The notes: generated by a model from the letters alone, not told the origin. A stretch of DNA of 64,000 nt from Winogradskyella eximia (GCF_003386165.1 NZ_QRDV01000002.1:506622-570621), one strand, 5' to 3'; numbered from the stretch's first letter, positions 46,350 to 55,888 are shown. Numbers and translations are program-made.

Positions 46350-47453
46350 CTATTTTAAATTTTCTCGTTTTCTAGTTTCAATACGTTCTCTAGCAACATT
46401 TAATGCTGCATTGTGAGTTGTAAGATTATTTACTTTTGCATTGTCTAAAATCTCGAGTGTTGTATTATAAATGTTCTCCGTTTTACGCATTATTTCTTGT
46501 CTATCATAATTCTCTAATTCTGCATAAACATTAATAATTCCACCAGCATTAATTAAAAAATCTGGAGCATAAACAATACCACGTTCTTGCAAAATCTTAC
46601 CGTGCTTACTCTCTTCTGCTAATTGATTGTTTGCAGCACCTGCAATAATCTTAGCTTTTATTTTATAGATTGTATCATCGTTTATTGTTGCACCTAACGC
46701 ACAAGGAGCATAGATATCCATAGCTTCACTATAAATATCGTTACCACCATAAATAGTTGCACCATATTTAGAACGTACTTCTTCTAAACGATCTTGACTA
46801 ATATCTGCAATAGTAACATTAGCACCTTCGTTAACTAAATGTTCTACTAAAGCTTCACCAACATTTCCTATACCTTGAACAAATACATTTTTGTCTTCTA
46901 GTATTTCAGAACCATACTGAAACTTTGCTGCTGCTTTCATTCCCATAAAAACACCATAAGCCGTGATTGGAGAAGGGTTACCTGCACCACCTTTACTTTC
47001 AGAAATACCAGTAACGTAAGGAGTTACTTCTCTTACAGTATCCATATCTTCGGTGGTCATTCCTACATCTTCGGCAGTTATGTAACGACCACTTAAAGAA
47101 TGTACAAACTCACCAAAACGTCTCATTAACTCTGGAGTTTTTTGAGTTTTAGCATCGCCAATAATAACGGCTTTACCTCCACCAAGGTTTAATCCTGTAA
47201 TGGCAGATTTAAAAGTCATTCCGCGAGACAAACGTAATACGTCATTAAGCGCTTCCCATTCGTTAGCGTAGTTCCACATTCTAGTACCACCTAAAGCTGG
47301 TCCTAAAACTGTGTTATGAATACCAATTATAGCTTTTAAACCAGTATCTTTGTCATTGCAAAAAACAATTTGCTCATGATCATCAAAAGAATGTTGACCA
47401 AAAACTGGGTCCATTTTTTTTAGCTCTTTTGATGTTAAAATTTCTGAAGTCAT
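46350..47453 (-). CDS. Leucine dehydrogenase (Glu/Leu/Phe/Val dehydrogenase family)
   Basis: This 367-residue enzyme deaminates branched-chain amino acids with NAD. The substrate-binding Lys motif is in GLNLGGGKAVIIGD, preceded by LGGTRMWNY, and the Rossmann motif is VQGIGNVGEALVEHLVNEGANV. The length and the absence of a glutamate-type N-terminal extension favour leucine/valine over glutamate dehydrogenase. It would feed the branched-chain ketoacid dehydrogenase E1 (30055-32055). It has its own -7 element and terminator. Confidence 0.94.
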   Translation of the reverse strand: MTSEILTSKELKKMDPVFGQHSFDDHEQIVFCNDKDTGLKAIIGIHNTVLGPALGGTRMWNYANEWEALNDVLRLSRGMTFKSAITGLNLGGGKAVIIGDAKTQKTPELMRRFGEFVHSLSGRYITAEDVGMTTEDMDTVREVTPYVTGISESKGGAGNPSPITAYGVFMGMKAAAKFQYGSEILEDKNVFVQGIGNVGEALVEHLVNEGANVTIADISQDRLEEVRSKYGATIYGGNDIYSEAMDIYAPCALGATINDDTIYKIKAKIIAGAANNQLAEESKHGKILQERGIVYAPDFLINAGGIINVYAELENYDRQEIMRKTENIYNTTLEILDNAKVNNLTTHNAALNVARERIETRKRENLK

Positions 47454-47499
47454 GTAAGTTAAATTTTAGGGTGTTTTAGGATATTTTTAAAACAGCACG

Positions 47500-47507
47500 C
47501 AAAAATA
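47500..47507 (-). promoter_or_regulatory. -7 promoter element for the leucine dehydrogenase gene
   Basis: TATTTTTG on the minus strand, 47 bases before the start codon. Confidence 0.55.
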
Positions 47508-47560
47508 AATTATAATTAGAGCATTAGCAAAATATTAACTATAAAATACGATTATCGTAA

Positions 47561-47568
47561 TACTTTTG
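47561..47568 (+). promoter_or_regulatory. -7 promoter element for the ABC transporter gene
   Basis: TACTTTTG, 17 bases before the ATG at 47585, giving a short leader. Confidence 0.6.
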
Positions 47569-47584
47569 TCCTACCAAATACAAA

Positions 47585-49339
47585 ATGAAAGCACTAAAAC
47601 ACCTCAATAAATACTTTTACAAATACAGATATCGTTTAATCACTGGTATTGTTATTACCATTATTGCTAAGATATTTGCATTGTTTACGCCAAGATTAGT
47701 TGGCGCTTCAATTAATATTGTTTCAGACCGATTAGATGGTAAAATTTCTGAAGCTATTTTTAGAAGCGACCTAACTATTAACATTTTGTACCTCATTGGT
47801 GCTGCTGTTGTTGCTGGTATATTTACTTTTTTAATGCGGCAAACCATTATTAATGTGTCTCGTTATGTTGAATTTGATCTTAAAAATGAAATTTATAACC
47901 ATTACCAAGTACTCTCTTTAAACTTTTATAAATCTAACAGAACTGGTGATTTAATGAACCGTATCAGTGAGGATGTTGGAAAAGTAAGAATGTATGTTGG
48001 TCCTGCAATAATGTATACTATTAATACCATTACATTATTTGCGGTTGCCTTAATTTATATGATTGATAGATCTCCTTCACTAACATTATATACTTTACTG
48101 CCTTTACCCTTTTTATCGGTTGCCATTTATAAATTAAGTCGCTTAATAAATAAGCGAAGTACTATTGTGCAACAATCACTTTCTACGCTTTCAACCTATA
48201 CTCAAGAAACTTTCAGCGGAATTTCTGTAATTAAATCTTATGGCATTGAGCCAAGAACAAATGTAGAATTCGAAAAACTATCAGCAGAAAACCGTCAGAA
48301 ACAAATCAACCTCACAAAAGTACAAGCCCTATTTTTTCCGATGATGATTTTATTAATAGGTATTAGTAATCTTATTGTGATTTATATTGGTGGCATGCAA
48401 TATATGAATGGTGAAATTGAAAAAATAGGAACTATTGCAGAGTTCATCATCTACGTGAATATGCTAACTTGGCCAGTAGCAACAGTTGGTTGGGTAACAT
48501 CTTTAGTACAACAAGCTGAAGCATCACAAGAACGCATCAACGAGTTCTTAAATACAGAGCCAGACATTAAAAACACAGTAAATAAACTCACACCAATTAA
48601 AGGTGATATTGAATTTAAGAATGTTTCATTTGTATATCCTGACACTAATATTGAAGCCTTAAAAAATGTTAGTTTCACGTTAAAATCTGGACAAACCTTA
48701 GCTATTTTAGGAAAAACAGGCTCAGGGAAATCTACTATATTAGATCTCATTGGTCGTTTATATGATATTGATAAAGGTTCAATTTTAATTGATAACACAC
48801 TTATTTCAAATCTTAATCTCTTTAGTCTAAGAGAAAGCATTGGTTATGTGCCACAAGATGCCTTTTTGTTTTCAGATTCTATAAAGAATAACATCAAATT
48901 TGGTAAAGAGGACGCTACAGATGAAGACGTTATAGAAGCAGCTAAAAATGCACTTGTCCATAAAAACATTATTGGTTTTAATAAAGGTTATGACACTGTT
49001 TTAGGCGAACGAGGCATCACACTATCTGGCGGACAAAAGCAACGTGTATCTATTGCCAGAGCTATTATTAAAAAACCAAATATTTTATTATTTGACGATT
49101 GTTTATCTGCTGTTGATACTGAAACAGAAGAAAAGATACTTAAAAATCTTATTAAGCTCACTAAAGATAAAACAACCATAATTGTGAGTCATCGTGTATC
49201 TTCAGCTAAGAATGCAGATAAAATAATAGTCCTAGAAGACGGAAAAATTATTGAAACAGGTAATCATGAAAGTCTTATAAATTCTAATGGTTATTATAGA
49301 GAATTATATACCAAACAGCTCTCAGAAAAAGAAATGTAA
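47585..49339 (+). CDS. ABC exporter half-transporter (fused permease-ATPase)
   Basis: This 584-residue protein joins a six-helix transmembrane domain (about 1-310) to an ATPase domain (about 330-584). Walker A is GKTGSGKST, the Q-loop SIGYVPQDAFLF, the signature LSGGQKQR, Walker B ILLFDDCLSAVD and the switch His in VSHRVSS. Note DDC where Walker B usually has DE. The second Asp is followed by Cys, so the catalytic Glu is replaced by Asp, suggesting slow ATP turnover or heterodimer use. It resembles MsbA/MdlB-type multidrug or lipid exporters. Confidence 0.94.
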   Translation: MKALKHLNKYFYKYRYRLITGIVITIIAKIFALFTPRLVGASINIVSDRLDGKISEAIFRSDLTINILYLIGAAVVAGIFTFLMRQTIINVSRYVEFDLKNEIYNHYQVLSLNFYKSNRTGDLMNRISEDVGKVRMYVGPAIMYTINTITLFAVALIYMIDRSPSLTLYTLLPLPFLSVAIYKLSRLINKRSTIVQQSLSTLSTYTQETFSGISVIKSYGIEPRTNVEFEKLSAENRQKQINLTKVQALFFPMMILLIGISNLIVIYIGGMQYMNGEIEKIGTIAEFIIYVNMLTWPVATVGWVTSLVQQAEASQERINEFLNTEPDIKNTVNKLTPIKGDIEFKNVSFVYPDTNIEALKNVSFTLKSGQTLAILGKTGSGKSTILDLIGRLYDIDKGSILIDNTLISNLNLFSLRESIGYVPQDAFLFSDSIKNNIKFGKEDATDEDVIEAAKNALVHKNIIGFNKGYDTVLGERGITLSGGQKQRVSIARAIIKKPNILLFDDCLSAVDTETEEKILKNLIKLTKDKTTIIVSHRVSSAKNADKIIVLEDGKIIETGNHESLINSNGYYRELYTKQLSEKEM

Positions 49340-49403
49340 TAATTTGTTGTTTAGGTTACTTTTTTTTTAGATTTTTGGATTGAAATAAAAAAAAGACTGA
49401 GTT

Positions 49404-49793
49404 ATGAGTGATTATGAAACGATGGACAAAGAAGAAATATATTCTAAAGTATTACGTGCTGGAAGAAGAACCTATTTTTTTGATGTTAGAGCTACAAAAG
49501 CTGGTGATTATTATTTAACGATTACGGAAAGTAAAAAATTCACTAATGACGATGGTTCATTCCATTATAAAAAGCACAAAATCTACCTTTATAAAGAAGA
49601 TTTTACTGAATTTAAAGAGATATTAGCTGAAATGACCGATTACATCATTAATGAAAAAGGTCAAGAAGTTATTAGCGAACGTCACCAAAGAGACTTTAAA
49701 CGCGAAGATGATTTTGTAGCGCAAGAAGCAAAAACTCCAGAAGATACTAAAACTACAGAAAGTTTTACTGATATCAGTTTCGATGATATCTAA
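49404..49793 (+). CDS. DUF3276 / PUR-family DNA/RNA-binding protein
   Basis: This 129-residue protein has one PUR-like repeat (about 10-85): IYSKVLRAGRRTYFFDVRATKAGDYYLTITESK and HKIYLYKEDFTEFKEILAEMTDYI. The family is nearly universal in Bacteroidota, resembles eukaryotic Pur-alpha and binds nucleic acid. The C-terminal 40 residues are acidic and flexible. It stands alone, followed by a strong terminator. Confidence 0.93.
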   Translation: MSDYETMDKEEIYSKVLRAGRRTYFFDVRATKAGDYYLTITESKKFTNDDGSFHYKKHKIYLYKEDFTEFKEILAEMTDYIINEKGQEVISERHQRDFKREDDFVAQEAKTPEDTKTTESFTDISFDDI

Positions 49794-49820
49794 TATTTTT
49801 TCTGTTAAACTATAACACAT

Positions 49821-49860
49821 AAGTCGTCTGAAAATTATTTTTTAGACGGCTTTTTTTTAT
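49821..49860 (+). terminator. Terminator after the PUR-family gene
   Basis: A 14-bp stem (49821-49834 with 49839-49852, including two G-U pairs) is followed by a T-run. Confidence 0.85.
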
Positions 49861-49931
49861 AGAATACTAAATTTGAAAATATAAATATTGAGGCCAAAAT
49901 TAGATAGGTCGGTTTATTTACAAAAAATATA

Positions 49932-50267
49932 TTAAGAAACCACTACTCCATTCTTTACTTTTGTTTCTGGATGTAACAAGTAAACATCATTTGCTTTAAC
50001 AGCTCCAACCACTAAACACTCGCTCATAAAATTGGCAATTTGTTTTTTTGGAAAATTAACAACAGCAACAATCTGACGATTTAGTAAATCTTCCTTTTGA
50101 TATTGCGTTGTAATTTGGGCCGAAGATTTTTTAATCCCTAAATCACCAAAGTCTATAGTAAGCTGATAAGCAGGACGATGTGCATTGGGAAAATCTTTAA
50201 CCTCTATAATGGTTCCAATTCGTAAATCTACCTTTGTAAAGTCTTCATAAGTTATTATCTTTTCCAT
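49932..50267 (-). CDS. CsaA-type tRNA-binding domain protein
   Basis: This 111-residue protein consists of one EMAP/tRNA-binding OB domain: YEDFTKVDLRIGTIIEVKDFPNAHRPAYQLTIDFG, KKSSAQITTQY, and QIVAVVNFPKKQIANFMSECLVVG. It matches CsaA, described as an export-related chaperone or tRNA-binding protein. It is divergent from the thioredoxin-like gene, with only 30 bases between the start codons, so their promoters overlap. Confidence 0.92.
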   Translation of the reverse strand: MEKIITYEDFTKVDLRIGTIIEVKDFPNAHRPAYQLTIDFGDLGIKKSSAQITTQYQKEDLLNRQIVAVVNFPKKQIANFMSECLVVGAVKANDVYLLHPETKVKNGVVVS

Positions 50268-50297
50268 TCAATAAAATTAATAAAAAACCACAATAAA

Positions 50298-50858
50298 ATG
50301 GCTCGTACAGAATCAAATATGTTAGCACTTGGTACAAAAGCTCCAGATTTTAACCTCATCGATACTGTTGATGAAACAAAGAAATCGCTTCAAGAACTTA
50401 AAGGCACAACAGCAACTTTAGTTATGTTTATTTGTAATCATTGTCCGTTTGTAATTCATGTAAATGCACAATTAGCTCAGTTGGCAAAAGATTACATTTC
50501 AAAAGGTATTAATTGTATTGCTATTTCTAGTAACGATGTCGAAAATTATCCACAAGATAGACCAGAATTAATGAAACAAAACGCTATTGATAATGATTTC
50601 ATTTTTCCGTATTTATACGATCAAACTCAAAACGTAGCCAAAGCTTATGATGCAGCTTGTACACCAGATTTTTTCTTGTTTAATGACCAATTAGAATTGG
50701 TTTACACAGGACAATTGGACGATTCTAGACCAGGAAACAACCAACCAGTTACAGGAAAAGACTTAAGAGCTGCTATGGATGCTTTGGTTCATAAAGAAAC
50801 TGTAAACCCAAACCAAAAACCGAGTATGGGTTGTGGTATTAAATGGAAGAAAAATTAA
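50298..50858 (+). CDS. Thioredoxin-family protein (AhpC/TSA-redoxin type)
   Basis: This 186-residue cytoplasmic protein has a thioredoxin fold: GTKAPDFNLIDTVDETKKSLQELKG, then the active-site motif MFICNHCPFVIH with a CxxC pair, and TPDFFLFNDQLELVYTGQLDDSRPG with the cis-Pro. The family reduces disulfides or peroxides, and its exact substrate is unknown. The C-terminal MGCGIKWKK carries a third Cys. It is convergent with the sugar kinase gene. Confidence 0.92.
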   Translation: MARTESNMLALGTKAPDFNLIDTVDETKKSLQELKGTTATLVMFICNHCPFVIHVNAQLAQLAKDYISKGINCIAISSNDVENYPQDRPELMKQNAIDNDFIFPYLYDQTQNVAKAYDAACTPDFFLFNDQLELVYTGQLDDSRPGNNQPVTGKDLRAAMDALVHKETVNPNQKPSMGCGIKWKKN

Positions 50859-50905
50859 AGTACGGTACGTTTTTTTCTTTTAAAATAATTCTCTTATTCC
50901 AAACC

Positions 50906-51910
50906 TTACCTTATAAAACGACCAGAAATATTACCTTCTATAATTTTAACAACATCATCAACATTACTGTGATTGACATCACCTTCATAAGTGTGTTTTA
51001 ATGCACACGCTGCACTTGCAAATAACATAGCTTTATAATCATCATAATGCTGTAAGCCATGAATTAAACCTGCTGCAAAAGCATCTCCAGTTCCTATTCT
51101 ATCAACTATGTGCGTGATATCTAAATCTTCCGTTTCTCTAAATTCCCTACCATTCCACATTCTTGCTCTAATCTTATGCCATGAAGCATTTAAAGCCGTT
51201 CTAATTTTATCAAATACTTTTTCAATGCTTGGAAACGTCTCCATAAGTTGTTGACTAGCCTTTATAAAATCTTCGTTAGAATAACTATAATTGGTTCCAA
51301 GAACTTCATTTATCTCATTAATACCACCAATAAAGACGGTAGAATAATGCAACAATTCAATTAAAGCTGTTTTAGCATCTTGTCCATATGTCCATAAACC
51401 ACTTCTGTAAGTTGGATCTGCAGAAACAGTTAATCCCTTTTCTCTAGCTAATTTTAAACCCTCTTTTAAAGTATCATAAGCTCCTTGTGATAAAGCAGGA
51501 GTTATACCTGTCCAATGCATCCAAATTCCTTTTCTTAAAGCTTTATCCCAATCTACCATAGAAGGTATAATTTGCGAAAAAGAAGAATGAGATCTGTTAT
51601 ACGAAATTTTACTAGGTCTCATAACAGCTCCTACCTCTAAAAAATACACTCCCAAAGGTCTTTTAGAGCGCACAATAGAACTGGTGCTCACACCAAATTT
51701 TCTGATATAAGATATAGCAGTATCTCCAATAAAATCTTCAGAAACAGCACTAATATGTTTTACACTACCACCAAAGTTGGCGATTGAAATACTAACATTT
51801 AATTCTGTTCCTCCAAAATAGAATTCAACATTATTAGATTGCATAAAAGTTTTATTGCCTCTAGGCGAAATACGTAATAAAACCTCTCCGAATGTTATAA
51901 TCTGTTTCAT
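50906..51910 (-). CDS. PfkB-family sugar kinase, KDG-kinase-like
   Basis: This 334-residue ribokinase-fold enzyme opens ITFGEVLLRISPRGN and YFGGTELNVSISIANFGG, the pattern of 2-keto-3-deoxygluconate kinases. The catalytic motif near the C-terminus is DRIGTGDAFAAGLIHG, with the base Asp. YNRSHSSF fits the substrate-binding tyrosine/arginine loop. No KDPG aldolase or uronate gene is adjacent, so the pathway (KDG phosphorylation in uronate or alginate breakdown) is inferred from similarity. A palindrome lies over its promoter. Confidence 0.88.
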   Translation of the reverse strand: MKQIITFGEVLLRISPRGNKTFMQSNNVEFYFGGTELNVSISIANFGGSVKHISAVSEDFIGDTAISYIRKFGVSTSSIVRSKRPLGVYFLEVGAVMRPSKISYNRSHSSFSQIIPSMVDWDKALRKGIWMHWTGITPALSQGAYDTLKEGLKLAREKGLTVSADPTYRSGLWTYGQDAKTALIELLHYSTVFIGGINEINEVLGTNYSYSNEDFIKASQQLMETFPSIEKVFDKIRTALNASWHKIRARMWNGREFRETEDLDITHIVDRIGTGDAFAAGLIHGLQHYDDYKAMLFASAACALKHTYEGDVNHSNVDDVVKIIEGNISGRFIR

Positions 51911-52017
51911 GTGTTTTTATTTATTGTTTATCAAAAGTCACATATTACATCCTTGTAATCATTCTTATGTGTCTCATAATTTAGAAGTGGATGTTTCATG
52001 TAAATATATTTTTTGCA

Positions 52018-52036
52018 TGCATTAATACTTAATGCA
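52018..52036. promoter_or_regulatory. Operator-like palindrome at the sugar kinase promoter
   Basis: TGCATTAA-TAC-TTAATGCA is a perfect 8-3-8 inverted repeat. It overlaps the minus-strand -7 element and the expected transcription start, the normal place for a repressor site. Confidence 0.5.
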
Positions 52037-52042
52037 AAAATA
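52035..52042 (-). promoter_or_regulatory. -7 promoter element for the sugar kinase gene
   Basis: TATTTTTG on the minus strand, about 125 bases before the start codon, implying a long leader. Confidence 0.5.
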
Positions 52043-52136
52043 ATACTGCGATAAAAGATACAGACTTAAATTTACTTAACTAAATTTATTGTATTTTTTG
52101 TCTAAAAAAAATTCAACAACACCTATAAATATCTCT

Positions 52137-52664
52137 ATGACTTTTAAAATTATTGAAACCAAACGTTTATTCCTAAGACCAATCACTGAAGCTGATACAA
52201 AAGATTTCTTTGAATTAGATTCTAACCCAAATGTTCATATTTATCTTGGTAATAAGCCTGTAAAAACGATAGAAGAATCTGAAGCTATGGTTGCCAATAT
52301 TTTAGAACAATACGAGACTAATGGTATAGGACGTTTAGCCATTATAGAGAAATCAACTAAAAAATTTATTGGTTGGTCTGGACTTAAATATGAAGAAAAC
52401 CTTAGAAAAGAATTTAAATATTATGACATAGGTTATAGATTAAAAGAAAATTTCTGGGGAAAAGGTTATGCTACAGAAGCCGCTTTAGCATCATTAAATT
52501 ATGGTTTTAAAGATTTAAAACTAAATGAAATTGGAGCAGCTGCAGACGTTAACCATATTGCATCTAACACAATTCTAAAAAAAATAGGTATGCAACACTT
52601 GGGTAATTTCACCTTTGAAGGAGAGTTGTGTAATTGGTATAATTTAAAAAATCCTTATGTCTAA
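52137..52664 (+). CDS. GNAT N-acetyltransferase (RimJ/RimL type)
   Basis: This 175-residue acetyltransferase starts at the ATG 52137 (MTFKIIETKRLFLRPITEAD); the earlier TTG frame adds a Lys/Asn tail not seen in the family. The acetyl-CoA loop appears in YDIGYRLKENFWGKGYATEAALASL, followed by NEIGAAADVNHIASNTILKKIGM, the usual motif A and B region. The RimJ/RimL subfamily acetylates ribosomal protein N-termini or small molecules; its substrate here is unknown. Confidence 0.92.
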   Translation: MTFKIIETKRLFLRPITEADTKDFFELDSNPNVHIYLGNKPVKTIEESEAMVANILEQYETNGIGRLAIIEKSTKKFIGWSGLKYEENLRKEFKYYDIGYRLKENFWGKGYATEAALASLNYGFKDLKLNEIGAAADVNHIASNTILKKIGMQHLGNFTFEGELCNWYNLKNPYV

Positions 52665-52668
52665 ACAC

Positions 52669-52696
52669 AACAAAATCCCTTTTCAGGGATTCTGTT
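52669..52696. terminator. Imperfect terminator-like hairpin between the GNAT gene and tonB
   Basis: AATCCCT (52674-52680) pairs with AGGGATT (52685-52691), and ACA/TGT extend the stem after one mismatch. There is no long T-run, so activity is doubtful. Confidence 0.5.
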
Positions 52697-52737
52697 ATCT
52701 TAAGTAAGATAGTTATTAAAGTTAAATGTAATTAGGC

Positions 52738-53469
52738 TTATTGCGTTTGTAACTTAAAATTAATTGGAATACTATAAGGTACACCTACATTTCTATCACG
52801 TTGTCTACCTGGTTCCATTTTAGGTAACAAGTTTATAATTCGTTCTGCTTCAGTTTCTAGAAGTTTATCTGGGCCTCTACTTTTAACTTTAGATACCTTT
52901 CCATTTTTATCGATTAAAAAGAATACAAATACCTTACCTTGTATACTCAAATCTGCTGCAGCATCTGGATATCTAAAGTTTTTTTGTAAGTGTTCTTGAA
53001 TTTTTCTTTCAAAACATGCTCTTAACTCTTTATTATTACCAGTACATCCAGGAAACTGAGGTACTCTTTCAATCACTGCAAAAGGGACTTCTACATCTTC
53101 TTCTACCTCAACAACCTCTACATCTTCTACTCCAACTTCACGATCGTCAATAATATCATCTTGTCCAATCTCTGTACTTTGTATTACACTTTCTTCAACA
53201 TCTTCAACATCTTCAACAATTGTAATCACTTCGCTTACCGCTTGCTGTTGTGGAGGTGGTGGAGGTGGCATCACATCTATTGTTGTGATTGGTATATCTT
53301 CATCCATAAGATCATCTATCATTAAGATATCAATCTTTGTAGCTTCTGTTTCGTAAGTCTTATGTTCTAATCCTAAATATGTAAGGAGTAACATTACGTT
53401 TAAGCCAACAGCAAAGTATAAACTGCTGTTTCGACCTACATTGGCTTTTGGGTTTTTTTTGAGTTCCAT
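52738..53469 (-). CDS. TonB energy transducer
   Basis: This 243-residue protein has one N-terminal membrane helix (NSSLYFAVGLNVMLLLTYLGLE), an extended acidic region with a Pro run (PPPPPPQQQ) and a TonB C-terminal domain: FRYPDAAADLSIQGKVFVFFLI and the closing VPYSIPINFKLQ. TonB transmits energy from ExbBD to outer-membrane receptors. It stands 91 bases downstream of a TonB-dependent receptor gene on the same strand, but no exbB or exbD is adjacent; a single exbD is at 26116. Confidence 0.95.
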   Translation of the reverse strand: MELKKNPKANVGRNSSLYFAVGLNVMLLLTYLGLEHKTYETEATKIDILMIDDLMDEDIPITTIDVMPPPPPPQQQAVSEVITIVEDVEDVEESVIQSTEIGQDDIIDDREVGVEDVEVVEVEEDVEVPFAVIERVPQFPGCTGNNKELRACFERKIQEHLQKNFRYPDAAADLSIQGKVFVFFLIDKNGKVSKVKSRGPDKLLETEAERIINLLPKMEPGRQRDRNVGVPYSIPINFKLQTQ

Positions 53470-53560
53470 GACGTTTAATTTTATAGTATAAAGTTACTCA
53501 TCATCACACTAAAAAATTATGATATAAATCATGTTTACCTGATAGACAATATTTTAATCC

Positions 53561-55711
53561 TTATAAGTTATCTAACTGATTATCTTTACCATCTTCGCTA
53601 ATTGTCCAAAAGAAACCTACAACAAAGAACTGATCTGCTGCTGGTGTTAATGCTCGTCTATTAAATTGGCCACTAAAATCTGGTGTATCTGCATATTGAT
53701 AACCATTTACATTTTTAAGACCTAAAACGTTATTTACAGAGAAATACAATATTTTTTGTGGACTAAGTAAATAAGCCCAATTCACACTTAAACTATTAAA
53801 GGATTTGGTGCGCTCGCTTAAAAATTTATCTGTATTTGGATCTGTGTATGGTCTACCTGATGAAAAGCCGTATGATACACCTACTTGACTTTTCCAACGG
53901 TCTATCCAATATTTACCTACTAAAGATAAATTATGGTTAGTGGCATAACTTGGCTGTGCTGCTGTTTCAAAATTTCTGTAATCTCGTTCTGTATCTAAAT
54001 ACGAATAGCTCACCCAATAGTCTACATTCTTAATACTTGTATTATCTCTCCAAAACATATCAAAACCTTGCGCATAACCGTCACCTGAAGAATTATAGTT
54101 ACTATCAAAATTCTCAAACTGTGAATCAAATTTCACCAAGTTATCATAATCCTTTCTATAGATTTCAGCTCTAAAAATTTTACCATCATTTACATGCTGA
54201 TAGTTTAATATATAATGAGAAGTTTGTTCTGCTTTTACATCTTGATTAAACTTTAAAACCGAGCTATTAGGGTTTTGGAAAAAGTTACCATAAGCCAATG
54301 AAAATTGTCCATTAGGAGAACTCTTGTATGCTATAGCTGCTCTTGGAGCTATATCTGTTGCACTAAAAATAGAACTATAATCTGCTCTTAATCCTACTTT
54401 TAAAGCTAGTTTTTTAGAAAAGATTAAATCTGCTTCTGCAAATGCTGCTGTAATATTATTAGTGTAGCCATAAGTTTCATCAATGATTTCGTCTTTATAG
54501 TTTTCTTTAAAATCAGTGATAAATTGTTCTGCACCAAAGTTCAGTTTGAATCTGCTATTAAAACGTTTTCTTAATTTCAACTTCATATGTGCTGAATTTT
54601 CAATATCATTAATAGCACTAGTTTGTATTCCTAAATCTGTATCGGCAAACGTATAACTCAATCCTGTTTGTGTACTCCATCCATTACCCAAACTACCTTT
54701 ATAAGACGTGTTTAAATAAAAGTTATTGTTATTTAATTTATAATCTAAACCATCTTCTAAATTGATATCTTCTTGAGTCAACTCAAATTTAGAGGTATCA
54801 AATGCAGCGTAGAATTTCAATATACCATTATTTAGCTTTTGCCTAAAAACGGTTTCACCTTGCGCACCTTGGTATGGTTTTTCCCAATCGTTTCTGTCTT
54901 CAAAAATTTCTAAATACGGAGCTAAATTGACATATGATACATTAAAACTTAAAGACGATTTTTCCCATTTCTGAGTATTTCCCAGCGCAGCTCCAACCGT
55001 CATTATACCAATATCCGTTTTTTCTTGATCTGGTTCATCTATAGTATTTAAAAGTAATACACTCGATAAGGCCTGACCAAATTCTGAAGAATAACCGCCT
55101 GTTGAAAACGTTATTCCATCAAATAAAAATGGTGAATAACGTCCACGAGTTGGCATATTATTAGCTGTAGGAGTGTATGGAGTAAATACCCTTATACCAT
55201 CGATGAATATTTGAGTTTCATCTGCACTTCCTCCTCTTACAAATAAACGTCCGTCTTCTGCAACATTAGAAGTACCTGGTAAGGTTTGCAGTGCACCAAC
55301 AAAGTCACCTAAAGCACTCGCTGTAGTAACAACGTCTAAGGGTTTTAAAACAGATACTTTACTATTATCACTAGCTTCAAAAGTTCCGGCACTGATAATT
55401 ACAGCATCTAAAGATTCTACATTTTCTCTTAATTTAATATGTAGATTACTCATTTTTGAAACATCGTCAATAATAGTCTTTGTTTCAAAGGATAAAAAAG
55501 ATATAATTAATGTTTGTATGCCTTTTTCTTCTGTAGTGAAATAGAATTTACCTTCTCCATCCGTTGTTGCACCATCATAAGTACCGTCTAAATAAACATT
55601 GACGCCTAATATAGGTTGATCTTTATTGTCTACTACCTTCCCTGAAACAATGTTTTGAGCGAAAGAAAAAGTAGAAATTAAAATAAGGACAATTGCAGTT
55701 AAAATTTTCAT
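53561..55711 (-). CDS. TonB-dependent receptor with CarboxypepD-regulatory N-domain
   Basis: This 716-residue outer-membrane protein has a signal peptide (FSFAQ) and a CarboxypepD_reg-like domain (about 20-105; VSGKVVDNKDQPILGVNVYLDG). A plug domain follows (about 110-220; LGDFVGALQTLPGTSNVAEDGRLFVRGGSADETQIFIDGI), then a beta barrel ending FFWTISEDGKDNQ. The end has no terminal aromatic residue, which is unusual but seen in some relatives. Ligand unknown. It is probably co-transcribed with tonB. Confidence 0.92.
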   Translation of the reverse strand: MKILTAIVLILISTFSFAQNIVSGKVVDNKDQPILGVNVYLDGTYDGATTDGEGKFYFTTEEKGIQTLIISFLSFETKTIIDDVSKMSNLHIKLRENVESLDAVIISAGTFEASDNSKVSVLKPLDVVTTASALGDFVGALQTLPGTSNVAEDGRLFVRGGSADETQIFIDGIRVFTPYTPTANNMPTRGRYSPFLFDGITFSTGGYSSEFGQALSSVLLLNTIDEPDQEKTDIGIMTVGAALGNTQKWEKSSLSFNVSYVNLAPYLEIFEDRNDWEKPYQGAQGETVFRQKLNNGILKFYAAFDTSKFELTQEDINLEDGLDYKLNNNNFYLNTSYKGSLGNGWSTQTGLSYTFADTDLGIQTSAINDIENSAHMKLKLRKRFNSRFKLNFGAEQFITDFKENYKDEIIDETYGYTNNITAAFAEADLIFSKKLALKVGLRADYSSIFSATDIAPRAAIAYKSSPNGQFSLAYGNFFQNPNSSVLKFNQDVKAEQTSHYILNYQHVNDGKIFRAEIYRKDYDNLVKFDSQFENFDSNYNSSGDGYAQGFDMFWRDNTSIKNVDYWVSYSYLDTERDYRNFETAAQPSYATNHNLSLVGKYWIDRWKSQVGVSYGFSSGRPYTDPNTDKFLSERTKSFNSLSVNWAYLLSPQKILYFSVNNVLGLKNVNGYQYADTPDFSGQFNRRALTPAADQFFVVGFFWTISEDGKDNQLDNL

Positions 55712-55888
55712 GGTTTGGTTGATGATTAAAAGTTCGTTTTTTGATGATACAAACTTCTAACATTTTTAAGCCAACAAAAATTCAATTTCCCTGAACTGTT
55801 TAATTTTAATGACGAATTGATTTTTTTGATATAAAAATACCTCATTAGATCAAATAATCATTATTCCTGTATCAAGAGAAAGCCTCAA

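Noticed and set aside
52089..52136. TTG start for the acetyltransferase
   Set aside because: It adds a non-conserved Lys/Asn tail; the ATG at 52137 starts exactly at the family's first strand.
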